Part shown: piece after piece, positions 1-6,904 of the stretch
Position numbering within the stretch: position 1 is the stretch's first letter
Layout of the letters: each line of letters starts with the position of its first letter
Virus record (IMG/VR): IMGVR_UViG_3300042549_006850
Coordinates: 1 to 30,446 of that record
DNA length: 30,446 nucleotides
Source of the DNA: a virus
Strand: one strand, 5' to 3'
Position numbers and translations under genes: made by a program
Notes under the pieces: generated by a model
Seen by the model: only the letters and a program-made list of their open reading frames with translations
What the model was told of the DNA's origin: nothing
The model's database searches: none

Positions 1-973
1 TAGCTTGAACCTTAGATTTTTCTTTACTAAAAATATTATCATTCAATTGTACTGAATCAATAATGCGTTTCATTCCTTCCGAAATAGTTTCGAAAGTCAT
101 CATATCTTTAACAGGAAAACTTGTTGGATTCCATTTAGTATCATACGCAGTTATTGCAATTGCACTTTGTCCGTCAAATTGTCCATGAGTTTCTGCAAAT
201 TGTTTTTCAAGTGCTAATCTATCCTCAGAACCTAAAGGAATATTCCCAGCCATATCTTTTGAACCATTCGATATAAATCCTAATGCACCCTTTTTAGTTA
301 ACAAAACATTTTGAAAACCTTTCGAAGCTCTTATGTTTGAAATATCCATGTGAAGCGATTCAAGAACAGATTTACCTTTTAGGGGGTTTAACGGGTCTAT
401 GTTCTTATGGTGGATTATTTCGCTAGGTTGCCAAGTTTTACGTTGTTCTGTTCCATTATTATCGTAGTCTAAATAATATTCTTTGATAATTCCGTCAATG
501 TCTATTTGCTCATAGATTAACCCCGTTAAAATCATCTTAATTCTATCTGCTGGTAAATTCCATAAAGCTGTTGGAACTTCTGATAGTGAAGAACCGTAAT
601 TTGTGTATGTTATGCGATTACCGAAAATTAAGTAATGCAAAGCACATTCTTGCATAAAAGATTTGCCATTCAACAAAACATTTGGATTTAATAAACGTTT
701 AACGATTTCAGAATTTTCAACTACTTCACCTTTTGCATCAAGTTCCTGATAAATTCCGTTTGAAAACATTGAGGCGAAACGGTCAAAAACTATTTTTACC
801 TCTGCGGTAGTGTTATAAATCTCCGCTTCTTTACCTACAACTGTAATCCATTGTTCTTTATCGTTATTACTTCCAAACAATCGATTTACCCAATTATTTG
901 GTGTTCTTGTAAATCTATCGTTTCCTTGACCTCCCCATTGAAATCTAAAGTTACCCATTTGAATTAATCCCAT
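1..973 (-). CDS. Phage portal protein (partial, C-terminus beyond window)
   Basis: This minus-strand reading frame has no stop for about 324 codons and runs off the left edge of the window. The ATG at 973 is followed by an in-frame ATG at 958. The protein has the look of an HK97/SPP1-type siphophage portal. It has a conserved middle around SEIIHHKNIDPLNPLKGKSV, followed by helices containing SLHMDISNIRASKGFQNVLL. It also carries the residue pattern LEKQFAETHGQFDGQ and the late segment PVKDMMTFETISEGMKRI. Portals form the dodecameric ring at the head vertex through which DNA is packaged. In most HK97-like phages the portal is co-transcribed with protease and capsid. Here it points away from them, across a 159-base gap to the protease (70 bases to the 30-codon ORF). 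Family assignment is by residue pattern and by adjacency to the protease and capsid genes. Confidence 0.75.
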   Translation of the reverse strand, partial: MGLIQMGNFRFQWGGQGNDRFTRTPNNWVNRLFGSNNDKEQWITVVGKEAEIYNTTAEVKIVFDRFASMFSNGIYQELDAKGEVVENSEIVKRLLNPNVLLNGKSFMQECALHYLIFGNRITYTNYGSSLSEVPTALWNLPADRIKMILTGLIYEQIDIDGIIKEYYLDYDNNGTEQRKTWQPSEIIHHKNIDPLNPLKGKSVLESLHMDISNIRASKGFQNVLLTKKGALGFISNGSKDMAGNIPLGSEDRLALEKQFAETHGQFDGQSAIAITAYDTKWNPTSFPVKDMMTFETISEGMKRIIDSVQLNDNIFSKEKSKVQA

Positions 974-985
974 AATTTTCAATAT

Positions 986-1018
986 TTTGTCAAATTTATA
1001 GAAAAAAGTTTATATTTG
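986..1018 (+). promoter_or_regulatory. Bacteroidota-type promoter of the head operon
   Basis: TTTG at 986-989 and TATATTTG at 1011-1018 are separated by 21 bases, matching the Bacteroidota sigma factor consensus TTTG-N19-21-TAnnTTTG. A second -7-like box, TAAATTTG, lies at 1032-1039 but lacks a spaced -33 element. The promoter would start transcription near 1025, just ahead of the 30-codon ORF and the protease-capsid operon. Confidence 0.6.
991..998 (-). promoter_or_regulatory. Possible -7 box for the portal transcript
   Basis: Read on the minus strand the sequence is TAAATTTG, matching the Bacteroidota -7 consensus TAnnTTTG, about 17 bases upstream of the portal ATG. No clear -33 TTTG lies at the right distance, so this is only a half-supported promoter. 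It interleaves with the plus-strand promoter at 986-1018. Confidence 0.35.
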
Positions 1019-1043
1019 CCTTGATAAATGGTAAATTTGCATT

Positions 1044-1136
1044 ATGGAAGGACAAAAACCTACACAAGCGGAAATTGAAGCGGTTAAAAACGCAAAGAAT
1101 AAAATTGTTAAATCGACTAAAATCGTTAAGAAATGA
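1044..1136 (+). CDS. Small ORF, 30 aa, leader of the head operon
   Basis: ATG at 1044 opens a 30-codon frame (MEGQKPTQAEIEAVKNAKNK...) whose TGA overlaps the ATG of the protease gene as ATGA. The product is highly basic, with eight lysines in the last sixteen residues, and probably helical. It is not a family I recognise. The four-base overlap suggests translational coupling with the protease, so it may be a true small protein or a leader peptide. It lies directly behind the head operon promoter. The short length keeps confidence moderate. Confidence 0.5.
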   Translation: MEGQKPTQAEIEAVKNAKNKIVKSTKIVKK

Positions 1137-1966
1137 TTGAAATACCAACGTTTGATAATCCCCGTGATGAAATAAAATTCATTCAGGAAAATAAGAAAGC
1201 GATTGAACATCAAAAAAAGTCGGCTTTGAAATTCTCTGATGAAATTAATTTCCACCACGATTCAGTTTCAAAAGTTTCTACAGAAAAAAGTGATCAGTAC
1301 AATGAAGTATTTAAAGCTGAATCAAAAGATACTGATAATTTAATCCAACGTAAGTTAGTTATTAACACTACTAATTTGATTGATTCTCACATGGATATGC
1401 ACGTGGATGGAATTTGGAATAAATCATTGAAAGAAACTAAATATTTACCTTTACTTCAAGAACATAAAATGTCATTCGATAGTATTATTTCTTGTTCCGA
1501 AAAAGACGGAATGAAAGTCTATACTAAAAACATGAATTGGACTGATTTAGGTTTCAATTTTGAAGGTAAAACACAAGCTTTAATTTTCGATGCTCCTATT
1601 TCAGTTGAACGTAATAAATTCATGTTTGAACAGTACAAAAAAGGGTATGTTCGTAATCATTCAGTTGGAATGAATTATACAAAAATTCTTTTTTGCGTTG
1701 GAAACAAAGAATGGGCAACAGCAGAAGAATATGAAGCGTGGGAAAAATATTATCCATTGGCTGTAAATAAAGAAATTGCAGATTCAAAAGGATATTTTTG
1801 GGCGGTGCTAGAGGCGAAAGTCCGTGAAGGTAGCGCTGTTGTAATGGGTAGTAATTACGCTACACCAACACTAGAAAGTAAGAATGAGCCGTTGAAAGAC
1901 ACTCAGGAAAACGATAAACAAGAGCCGTCAAACGACACTCAAAAAAGAAGAAGGTTACATTATTAA
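1133..1966 (+). CDS. HK97-type prohead (maturation) protease
   Basis: This 277-aa protein fits the HK97 gp4 / herpesvirus-type serine protease fold (U35/S78). LIDSHMDMHVDGIW (about residues 82-95) supplies the likely catalytic His. YVRNHSVGMNYTK (about 173-185) is the usual Ser-containing strand, and KGYFWAVLEAKVREGSAVVMGSNYATPT matches the family's closing strand followed by N and A residues. Such enzymes cleave the capsid N-terminal delta domain and other prohead proteins inside the prohead. The last 30 residues are charged (NDTQKRRRLHY) and may serve as a scaffold or tether; this is inference. The gene sits immediately before the major capsid gene, as expected, and starts by an ATGA overlap with the 30-codon ORF. 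Confidence 0.8.
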   Translation: MIEIPTFDNPRDEIKFIQENKKAIEHQKKSALKFSDEINFHHDSVSKVSTEKSDQYNEVFKAESKDTDNLIQRKLVINTTNLIDSHMDMHVDGIWNKSLKETKYLPLLQEHKMSFDSIISCSEKDGMKVYTKNMNWTDLGFNFEGKTQALIFDAPISVERNKFMFEQYKKGYVRNHSVGMNYTKILFCVGNKEWATAEEYEAWEKYYPLAVNKEIADSKGYFWAVLEAKVREGSAVVMGSNYATPTLESKNEPLKDTQENDKQEPSNDTQKRRRLHY

Positions 1967-1982
1967 CTAAAAATTTATTAAA

Positions 1983-3266
1983 ATGTTTGTAGAAAAAACA
2001 CAAGAAGAGATTGACAAAATGAGTGCTACAGAGTACCAAACGTACTGTACTCAAAAGTCAGAACACGAAGCTAATTTGCGAAAAGAAGAAATTGAAAAAC
2101 AAATCGCAGAAGCTAACAAAAACAACGCATCTAAAGAAGATGTTGAAAGCTTACAAAACACTTTAAAGGAAATCATTAAAGAGCAAGAATTATTTGGTCT
2201 AAGAATGAAATCTGTTTTAGAGGTTAAAGGTTCTAGTTTTGGTATTGAAACTATTGAAACTAAAGTAAACAATTGGATTCAAGAAAACGAATCTAAAATT
2301 AAAGAAATTCATTCAGCTGGTTCAGGTCACATTGAATTTGAAATTAAAGCTGTTGATGCAGTCTCTACAGCAAGTGCAACTTTACCAAGTCCAGCACCAG
2401 CTTTAACAGGCGTTCAAATTGCTCCACCTTCAAATGTGAACTTAAGAGGTTCTATTGTAGATGGATTAATCAATACAATTCCAACTACACAAGCTGTGTA
2501 TGCTTACACTGAATCCTTACCAAAAGATGGTGATTATTCATTTGTAGCTGAAAAAGGAACAAAACCTCAAATTGATTTAAAATTTGAAACTCGTTACGCT
2601 CAACCAGTTAAGGTAGCGGCTCACATGGTTTTAACAACTGAATCTGTTCAAGATATTCCTAATTTACGTTCGATAGCTAATAATTATTTACGCGCTAAAC
2701 ATGATTTAAAACGTCAAAACGGAATTTTATTTGGTAACGGAACAGCACCAAATCCAAAAGGTGCTACTGTTTATGGTCGTTTATTCTCAGCTGGAGCATT
2801 AGCAAACTCTGTTGTAACTCCAAACTTTATGGACGTTGTTAATGCTTGTATTACTGACATTTACACAACTCACAACTTTGTAGATGAAATTCCATACATG
2901 CCTAGTTTAGTCATGATTTCACCAAATGATTTCTTTATTAACTTAGTTTCTGCAAAAGATGCAAACGGATTGCCGTTATATCCTTCGGCTTCTTTGTTTA
3001 ATCAAGTTGTTATTGGTGGCGTTACAATTATTCCTTTTATGGATATTCCTTCGGGAAAAATATTTGTAGCTGATATGAGCAAATATAACGCTACTAACTA
3101 TGTTTCTTATACGGTAAAATTAGGTTGGATTAATGACCAATTCATTACTAATCAATTTACAATGGTAGGTGAGTCTCGTTTCCATGCTTTCGTTAAGAAA
3201 TTAGACGAGCAAGCGTTTATTTACGATAATATCGCAACTATTAAAACAGCTATTACAGCACCTTAA
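1983..3266 (+). CDS. Major capsid protein, HK97 fold
   Basis: The protein has 427 residues. The first 100 or so are charged and coiled-coil-like (EIEKQIAEANKNNASKEDVE), resembling the delta scaffolding domain that the upstream protease removes. From about residue 125 the sequence looks like the Phage_capsid (HK97 gp5) core. It has a proline-rich start (ATLPSPAPALTGVQIAPP), an E-loop-like stretch (SLPKDGDYSFVAEKGTKPQ), QPVKVAAHMVLTTESVQDIP, the P/A-domain segment PSLVMISPNDFFINLVSAKD, and GGVTIIPFMDIPSGKIFVAD. Cleavage is likely somewhere near residues 115-125, but the exact site cannot be read from sequence. It is spaced 16 bases from the protease, with an A-rich leader. Confidence 0.88.
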   Translation: MFVEKTQEEIDKMSATEYQTYCTQKSEHEANLRKEEIEKQIAEANKNNASKEDVESLQNTLKEIIKEQELFGLRMKSVLEVKGSSFGIETIETKVNNWIQENESKIKEIHSAGSGHIEFEIKAVDAVSTASATLPSPAPALTGVQIAPPSNVNLRGSIVDGLINTIPTTQAVYAYTESLPKDGDYSFVAEKGTKPQIDLKFETRYAQPVKVAAHMVLTTESVQDIPNLRSIANNYLRAKHDLKRQNGILFGNGTAPNPKGATVYGRLFSAGALANSVVTPNFMDVVNACITDIYTTHNFVDEIPYMPSLVMISPNDFFINLVSAKDANGLPLYPSASLFNQVVIGGVTIIPFMDIPSGKIFVADMSKYNATNYVSYTVKLGWINDQFITNQFTMVGESRFHAFVKKLDEQAFIYDNIATIKTAITAP

Positions 3267-3277
3267 TTTTTAACATT

Positions 3278-3445
3278 ATGAGTAATATAGTAGAAGTAGA
3301 GGTTATTATCGAAAAGTTTGGTAATTACTCAAAAGGAGATAAGCTTAAAATGAATAATACAACTGCTGATGCTTGTGTTAAGAATAAAGCTGTAAAATTA
3401 GTTATTTCAAAAAAAGAAAGTGATAAAGAACCAAAAGAAGATTAA
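3278..3445 (+). CDS. Small protein, 55 aa, between capsid and connector
   Basis: An ATG at 3278, eleven bases after the capsid stop, opens a 55-codon frame that closes two bases before the next start. The product begins MSNIVEVEVIIEKFGNYSKGDKL and ends in a lysine- and glutamate-rich tail. In many phages a small protein of this kind, with a short beta-rich domain resembling a Rho-N/FI-like or head decoration protein, follows the capsid gene. I do not recognise the family. A capsid-decoration or head-completion role is a guess from position. Tight packing in the operon supports it being a real gene. Confidence 0.65.
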   Translation: MSNIVEVEVIIEKFGNYSKGDKLKMNNTTADACVKNKAVKLVISKKESDKEPKED

Positions 3446-3447
3446 CA

Positions 3448-3957
3448 ATGGGATTAATTGTAAATGTTGCAGATTTCACAGGTCGTTACTTGTTAGCGAA
3501 GAACCCGCATAACGTGAGTACTATTGATAATGTTATTGATTTGTACGAGAAAAGTTACATTTATAAGATTCTAGGTGTTGAACTTGGTGATTTATTGATT
3601 GCTGATTTAACGGGGGGCGTACCAACGTCTCCCGAATTTCAGACTATCTTTAATGAACTTGCTTTTAATTCTACTTGTAATGAACAGTTATTTGAGTCTA
3701 AAGGATTAAAGAATATTTTGTTAGGGTTTATTTATTGGAGCGCTGTTACAGAGGCTCGATTACAACCTTCACAAACAAACGGAGTAATTCAAGTTAAAGT
3801 TGAAACAGGAACAAGTACAACGAATATTTCAGAGATTTACAATCGATACAATGATTCAGTAAAATGGGTTAAATGTATTCAACAGTACATCTATGAGCAT
3901 TTCGAAGATTATCCAACTTTCAAAGGTCAAAAAATACTAATTAACTATTCGATATGA
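3448..3957 (+). CDS. Putative head-tail connector (adaptor-like), DUF6712-like
   Basis: This 169-aa, mostly helical protein contains the pattern IDLYEKSYIYKILGVELGDLL, then LLGFIYWSAVTEARLQP and a C-terminal YNDSVKWVKCIQQYI. Length, helical content and position directly after the capsid match the gp6/gp15-type adaptor proteins that bind the portal from outside after packaging. The residue pattern resembles DUF6712-type proteins of Bacteroidota phages, recalled from memory and not checked. The stop overlaps the next gene start by four bases. Role inferred mainly from gene order. Confidence 0.5.
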   Translation: MGLIVNVADFTGRYLLAKNPHNVSTIDNVIDLYEKSYIYKILGVELGDLLIADLTGGVPTSPEFQTIFNELAFNSTCNEQLFESKGLKNILLGFIYWSAVTEARLQPSQTNGVIQVKVETGTSTTNISEIYNRYNDSVKWVKCIQQYIYEHFEDYPTFKGQKILINYSI

Positions 3958-4697
3958 GTAAGGATATAGTTGATGTTTTACGTTACGAACTGTTACCATT
4001 AATTGATAATACAGTCAAAGTTAAATCTGTTGTTTCGAATGTTACAACTTATACGCTTGTATTGTGTTCGATTAAGTGGTTAAAAGTTGGGCGTATTATA
4101 ACAATTGGTTCTTATGAATTTCAAGTGATTAGCATTAACTATTTAACTAATGAAGTTGTTGTAAATATTCCTAATCCATTAGCGGTAATTAAGAAACATG
4201 ATGTTGGTACAATTATACGTCCAACGTTCGTTCATGGTACTAAATACACGGCTAACATTGAGTGGTTGAAATCTATTCAATTTGACTTAAATACTGGCTT
4301 GCCTTTAATTTGGCTTTATGAATCGATTAACGAAAGTGTTAACGAGCAATTTAGTCCATTTGATTCAGAAGCTAGTTTAAGGTTGTTCTTTTTAGATTAC
4401 ATTGATTTAACTGGTGATTCACTAGTAAATGAAAATGGTAACTCAGATGAAAACTTTCAGATAAGAAAACAAGGCGTGAAACCTATGCTTTCATTATCTG
4501 ATTCGTTTTTAGATACAGTTGATTCAAGTTACAAAGTAGAAAGGTCTTCTAGCTCTAATCGTACTACGTTCTCAATATTTGCGAATGAAAATTCTAAAAA
4601 TGGTGAGACTAATTACGAAAGAATACTAGATGCAAATTTAGGAGGTGTTGAAATTCGACCAACATTATCTGTTTACAAAGGTGTCGAATGTTGTTAG
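3954..4697 (+). CDS. Putative head closure / tail terminator-region protein
   Basis: This 247-aa protein is not a family I can name. The first 90 residues are beta-rich (VKSVVSNVTTYTLVLCSIKW, IITIGSYEFQVISINY), like a small barrel. The central part (about 95-150) has an alpha/beta look with WLYESINESVNEQFSPFDSE. The C-terminus is Ser/Asn-rich and ends with a Cys-Cys pair. Between the adaptor and the tail tube gene, phages usually encode head-closure, neck and tail-terminator proteins, and this gene may combine such roles. It overlaps the connector by four bases and precedes the tail tube gene by 23 bases. Confidence 0.45.
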   Translation: MSKDIVDVLRYELLPLIDNTVKVKSVVSNVTTYTLVLCSIKWLKVGRIITIGSYEFQVISINYLTNEVVVNIPNPLAVIKKHDVGTIIRPTFVHGTKYTANIEWLKSIQFDLNTGLPLIWLYESINESVNEQFSPFDSEASLRLFFLDYIDLTGDSLVNENGNSDENFQIRKQGVKPMLSLSDSFLDTVDSSYKVERSSSSNRTTFSIFANENSKNGETNYERILDANLGGVEIRPTLSVYKGVECC

Positions 4698-4720
4698 AAA
4701 AAAATTAAAATTTAAATAAA

Positions 4721-5650
4721 ATGAGTACACTATGTTGTCAAAAAGGAACTCCCAACTTTGGTCGTGCGAATTGCGTTGTGCAAATCGATGACATTGTAGG
4801 AGCGATTATTGTACCTACTTTCACAAATGCGGGGGCGTACAATGAAATCGATTTAACAGACCCTTTCACAGCTTCAACGCTTACGGGTTTAATCACAAAC
4901 GCTGACCCTTCTTTACGCTGGGTGAAATTACCACGTTTCTATGGTGCTGATGCCCCAATTGCTGATTCAGTATTTGACGAAGCTACAGACGGAACAAAGT
5001 CTTTCGTTCGTGAAGGTATTTGGTCTTTTACTGCTGAGATTCGCGACAAAGATGCAGTTCCAGCCGTATTAAAGAAATTGAAAGCTTTACGTTGCACTAA
5101 TTGGGCGATGTTCTTAGTAACACGTTCAAATCAATTGGTGTTAACTACAATTCCTGACTCAACTACTTTAGTTCGTCCGTTATTAGTTAACAACGGTTCG
5201 CTTGACCCTAAAATGATGTTCAAAAATGCAACAACGACTAACAAAATTATGTTTGCTGTTGACTTTGACAATTTGATGAGACAAGAGAATTTGTATGTTA
5301 TCGATGGAAACGAAATCAATGTAGATTTCTTGAACATGAGACAATTAACTGATGTTAACTTAGTTCAAGTTGGCTCTGTTACTACAACTACTGCAACTGT
5401 TGGTTTACGTACTGATTTCGCTATGGGATTACACCCGAACTTTGATGTTGTTGGTTTGATTGGTGCGAACTTTGTATTAAAAAACTTAACAGATTCGACT
5501 ACAGTTACAATCACATCTGTAACAGAAAGTTTGACTGTTGACGGACAATATAATATCGTTTATCCTACTCAAACATCTGCAGATGTATTAGAATTGTCTT
5601 TGGCACTTTCTACTTACTACACAGGTAAAGTTGAGTTAATCGTACCTTAA
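4721..5650 (+). CDS. Putative major tail (tube) protein
   Basis: This 309-aa protein has the order expected of a siphophage tail tube subunit. An N-terminal beta domain contains CVVQIDDIVGAIIVPTFTN, EIDLTDPFTASTLTGLI and FVREGIWSFTAEIRDKDAVP. A middle part has KIMFAVDFDNLMRQENLYVI. A C-terminal domain of about 85 residues is Thr- and Val-rich (TTTTATVGLRTDFAMGLHPN) and resembles an Ig-like or other beta-sandwich extension common on tail tube proteins. The position between connectors and the tape measure gene supports this. Two adjacent cysteines lie near the N-terminus (STLCCQKGTP). The gene overlaps the following small ORF as TAATG. Confidence 0.55.
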   Translation: MSTLCCQKGTPNFGRANCVVQIDDIVGAIIVPTFTNAGAYNEIDLTDPFTASTLTGLITNADPSLRWVKLPRFYGADAPIADSVFDEATDGTKSFVREGIWSFTAEIRDKDAVPAVLKKLKALRCTNWAMFLVTRSNQLVLTTIPDSTTLVRPLLVNNGSLDPKMMFKNATTTNKIMFAVDFDNLMRQENLYVIDGNEINVDFLNMRQLTDVNLVQVGSVTTTTATVGLRTDFAMGLHPNFDVVGLIGANFVLKNLTDSTTVTITSVTESLTVDGQYNIVYPTQTSADVLELSLALSTYYTGKVELIVP

Positions 5651-5799
5651 TGAGTTGGTTTAAACATGGGCGTTTTTCGATTAATTTAGAATCGATGGAA
5701 GGATTAAAGTTAACCGAGTGTTACGAATTACTTTCAAACATTCCAAAAGAAATAGTGAAACTTGCTTATGATAAAGCAAACCCAAAAAAGAAGAAATAA
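5650..5799 (+). CDS. Small 49-aa protein in tail-chaperone position
   Basis: The start is fused to the stop of the tail tube gene (TAATG), so translation is probably coupled. The protein starts MSWFKHGRFSINLESMEGLK and ends KANPKKKK. It sits where siphophages encode tail assembly chaperones (gpG/gpGT in lambda), but it is much shorter. Its final codons include A AAA AAG (5784-5790), a classical -1 slippery heptamer in the correct phase. A -1 shift would add 20 residues and end at 5855. The following hairpin acts as the operon's terminator and begins 12 bases after the slip site. Whether shifting occurs is not known. Confidence 0.6.
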   Translation: MSWFKHGRFSINLESMEGLKLTECYELLSNIPKEIVKLAYDKANPKKKK

Positions 5800-5802
5800 C
5801 AG

Positions 5803-5833
5803 AAAAGCCCTTGAAATTAATCGAGGGCTTTTT
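5803..5833 (+). terminator. Rho-independent terminator after head/tail-tube operon
   Basis: A 12-bp stem (AAAAGCCCTTGA at 5803-5814 with TCGAGGGCTTTT at 5821-5832, one G-U pair) closes a six-base loop AATTAA and ends in a run of five T. It lies four bases after the 49-aa ORF stop. Confidence 0.85.
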
Positions 5834-5975
5834 CATGCTTAAAAATCACTATTAAATCTATTATGCTGTTTCGAGCTTACCTAATGACTTACCACTTATG
5901 ATAATTCAAAAGTACTTTTTAAATCCAATACAAACAAAACTAATTGTGTTGAACGGTGAATTTTTCGTTTAAGCG

Positions 5976-6006
5976 GTTGTAATAAGAAAAAAATAGTTTA
6001 AATTTG
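5976..6006 (+). promoter_or_regulatory. Bacteroidota-type promoter of the tail operon
   Basis: GTTG at 5976-5979 and TAAATTTG at 5999-6006 are 19 bases apart, close to the TTTG-N19-21-TAnnTTTG consensus. It follows the terminator at 5803-5833 and a 140-base gene-free gap that also holds the palindrome AAAAGTACTTTT (5908-5919). Because the -7 box covers the possible TTG start at 6004, translation of the next gene must begin further downstream. Confidence 0.6.
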
Positions 6007-6051
6007 CTTAAAATCAATTGTTTTGTGAAAGTTCAACATGAAGTTTATTTA

Positions 6052-6474
6052 ATGTTAGAACGTGCTAAGATGCTAAATAATGCGAGTGCGTGGGTTTATG
6101 CAATGCGCGACAATAAGGATTTACAGATTGAAATAATCCGAAAAGTTAAAGATAGATTATTCAAAGAAGGAACGAACGACCAAGGAAAGATTATCGGTAC
6201 TTATTCACCTTTTACAGAAAAGTTAAATCGTCAAAAAGTTGCTGGTACTCATTACACTTTAAAAGATACAGGCGAATTTTATGAGTCTATTTACATTGGT
6301 GTTATGAATGATTACTTTTTTATTGATGGCGATGGTGATAAAGGAAAAGATAATCTATTCGAGAAGTACGGAGAAGGAATAATTGGACTTGATGAAAATA
6401 CTTTTGATTGGTTCGGAGAAAAAATAATAAATAAATACATTGATTATGTTGGAAGGGTATTACACGGAGATTGA
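6052..6474 (+). CDS. Putative tail completion / minor virion protein
   Basis: I place the start at ATG 6052 because the promoter -7 box ends at 6006 and the expected transcript starts near 6013. A GTG at 6025 is the alternative. The 140-aa product contains KVKDRLFKEGTNDQGKIIG, AGTHYTLKDTGEFYESIYIG and a C-terminal WFGEKIINKYIDYVGRVLHG. This pattern, with an amphipathic N-terminal helix, a central TL.DTG.. segment and a C-terminal helix, is seen in small virion-morphogenesis proteins of Bacteroidota phages and is somewhat like gpG of Mu or HK97 gp10. It is the first gene of the tail operon. Function is inferred from position. Confidence 0.45.
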   Translation: MLERAKMLNNASAWVYAMRDNKDLQIEIIRKVKDRLFKEGTNDQGKIIGTYSPFTEKLNRQKVAGTHYTLKDTGEFYESIYIGVMNDYFFIDGDGDKGKDNLFEKYGEGIIGLDENTFDWFGEKIINKYIDYVGRVLHGD

Positions 6475-6904
6475 CGATTTGCCACTAGATAGATGGATTA
6501 AAGCAAATAAATCAGATAATCCTATACTTTGTGCTTTGAGACTCGATAACAACAAAGGAAACAAGGAAAATGACCAAATCGCTTGGGAACTTGTTTTTAA
6601 TGACTACTTAAAAAAAATAGGTGTTTCAGATGAGTATCAAGAGTATTTGGATTTAATTAGTTTATACAACGAGAAAGCGATTTTTTACCTAGACAACAGA
6701 GAACGTTATTTATTGAATGAATTAAATGAGATACAGCGTAAAATCGATAATATGAAAACTAGTTTTGGAGTTGACGACAAACACTCGATTCATAATTCAT
6801 TAAATACACTTTCTAAAATAGAAGGCTACAGAATAAAGGCGTTTGAAATTACAACATTACAATATTTCCTACTAATAAAAAGCATGAAAAATGGCAAAGA
6901 ATAG
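6446..6904 (+). CDS. Unknown protein in tail-chaperone position before tape measure
   Basis: ATG 6446 is preferred over the upstream TTG at 6440. The gene overlaps the previous one by 29 bases and the tape measure gene by 14 bases. The 152-aa product starts MLEGYYTEIDDLPLDRWIKA and is predicted to be largely helical (YLDLISLYNEKAIFYLDNRE). LDRWIKANKSDN near the start recalls small phage proteins that set up tail assembly. In this position, directly before the tape measure, a tail assembly chaperone is the natural candidate. I do not recognise a family, and no convincing frameshift signal exists in the overlap. Confidence 0.45.
   Translation: MLEGYYTEIDDLPLDRWIKANKSDNPILCALRLDNNKGNKENDQIAWELVFNDYLKKIGVSDEYQEYLDLISLYNEKAIFYLDNRERYLLNELNEIQRKIDNMKTSFGVDDKHSIHNSLNTLSKIEGYRIKAFEITTLQYFLLIKSMKNGKE

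Noticed and set aside
1010-1258. Minus-strand 82-codon frame with hydrophobic composition
   Set aside because: Antisense to the 30-codon ORF and the protease start; hydrophobicity arises from antisense of Lys/Glu-rich coding.
5908-5919. AAAAGTACTTTT palindrome between operons
   Set aside because: A 12-base AT-rich palindrome is expected by chance and is not positioned at the promoter elements.
6431-6474. Programmed frameshift between the two tail genes before the tape measure
   Set aside because: The frames overlap, but no slippery heptamer with a downstream structure is visible in the only stretch open in both frames.
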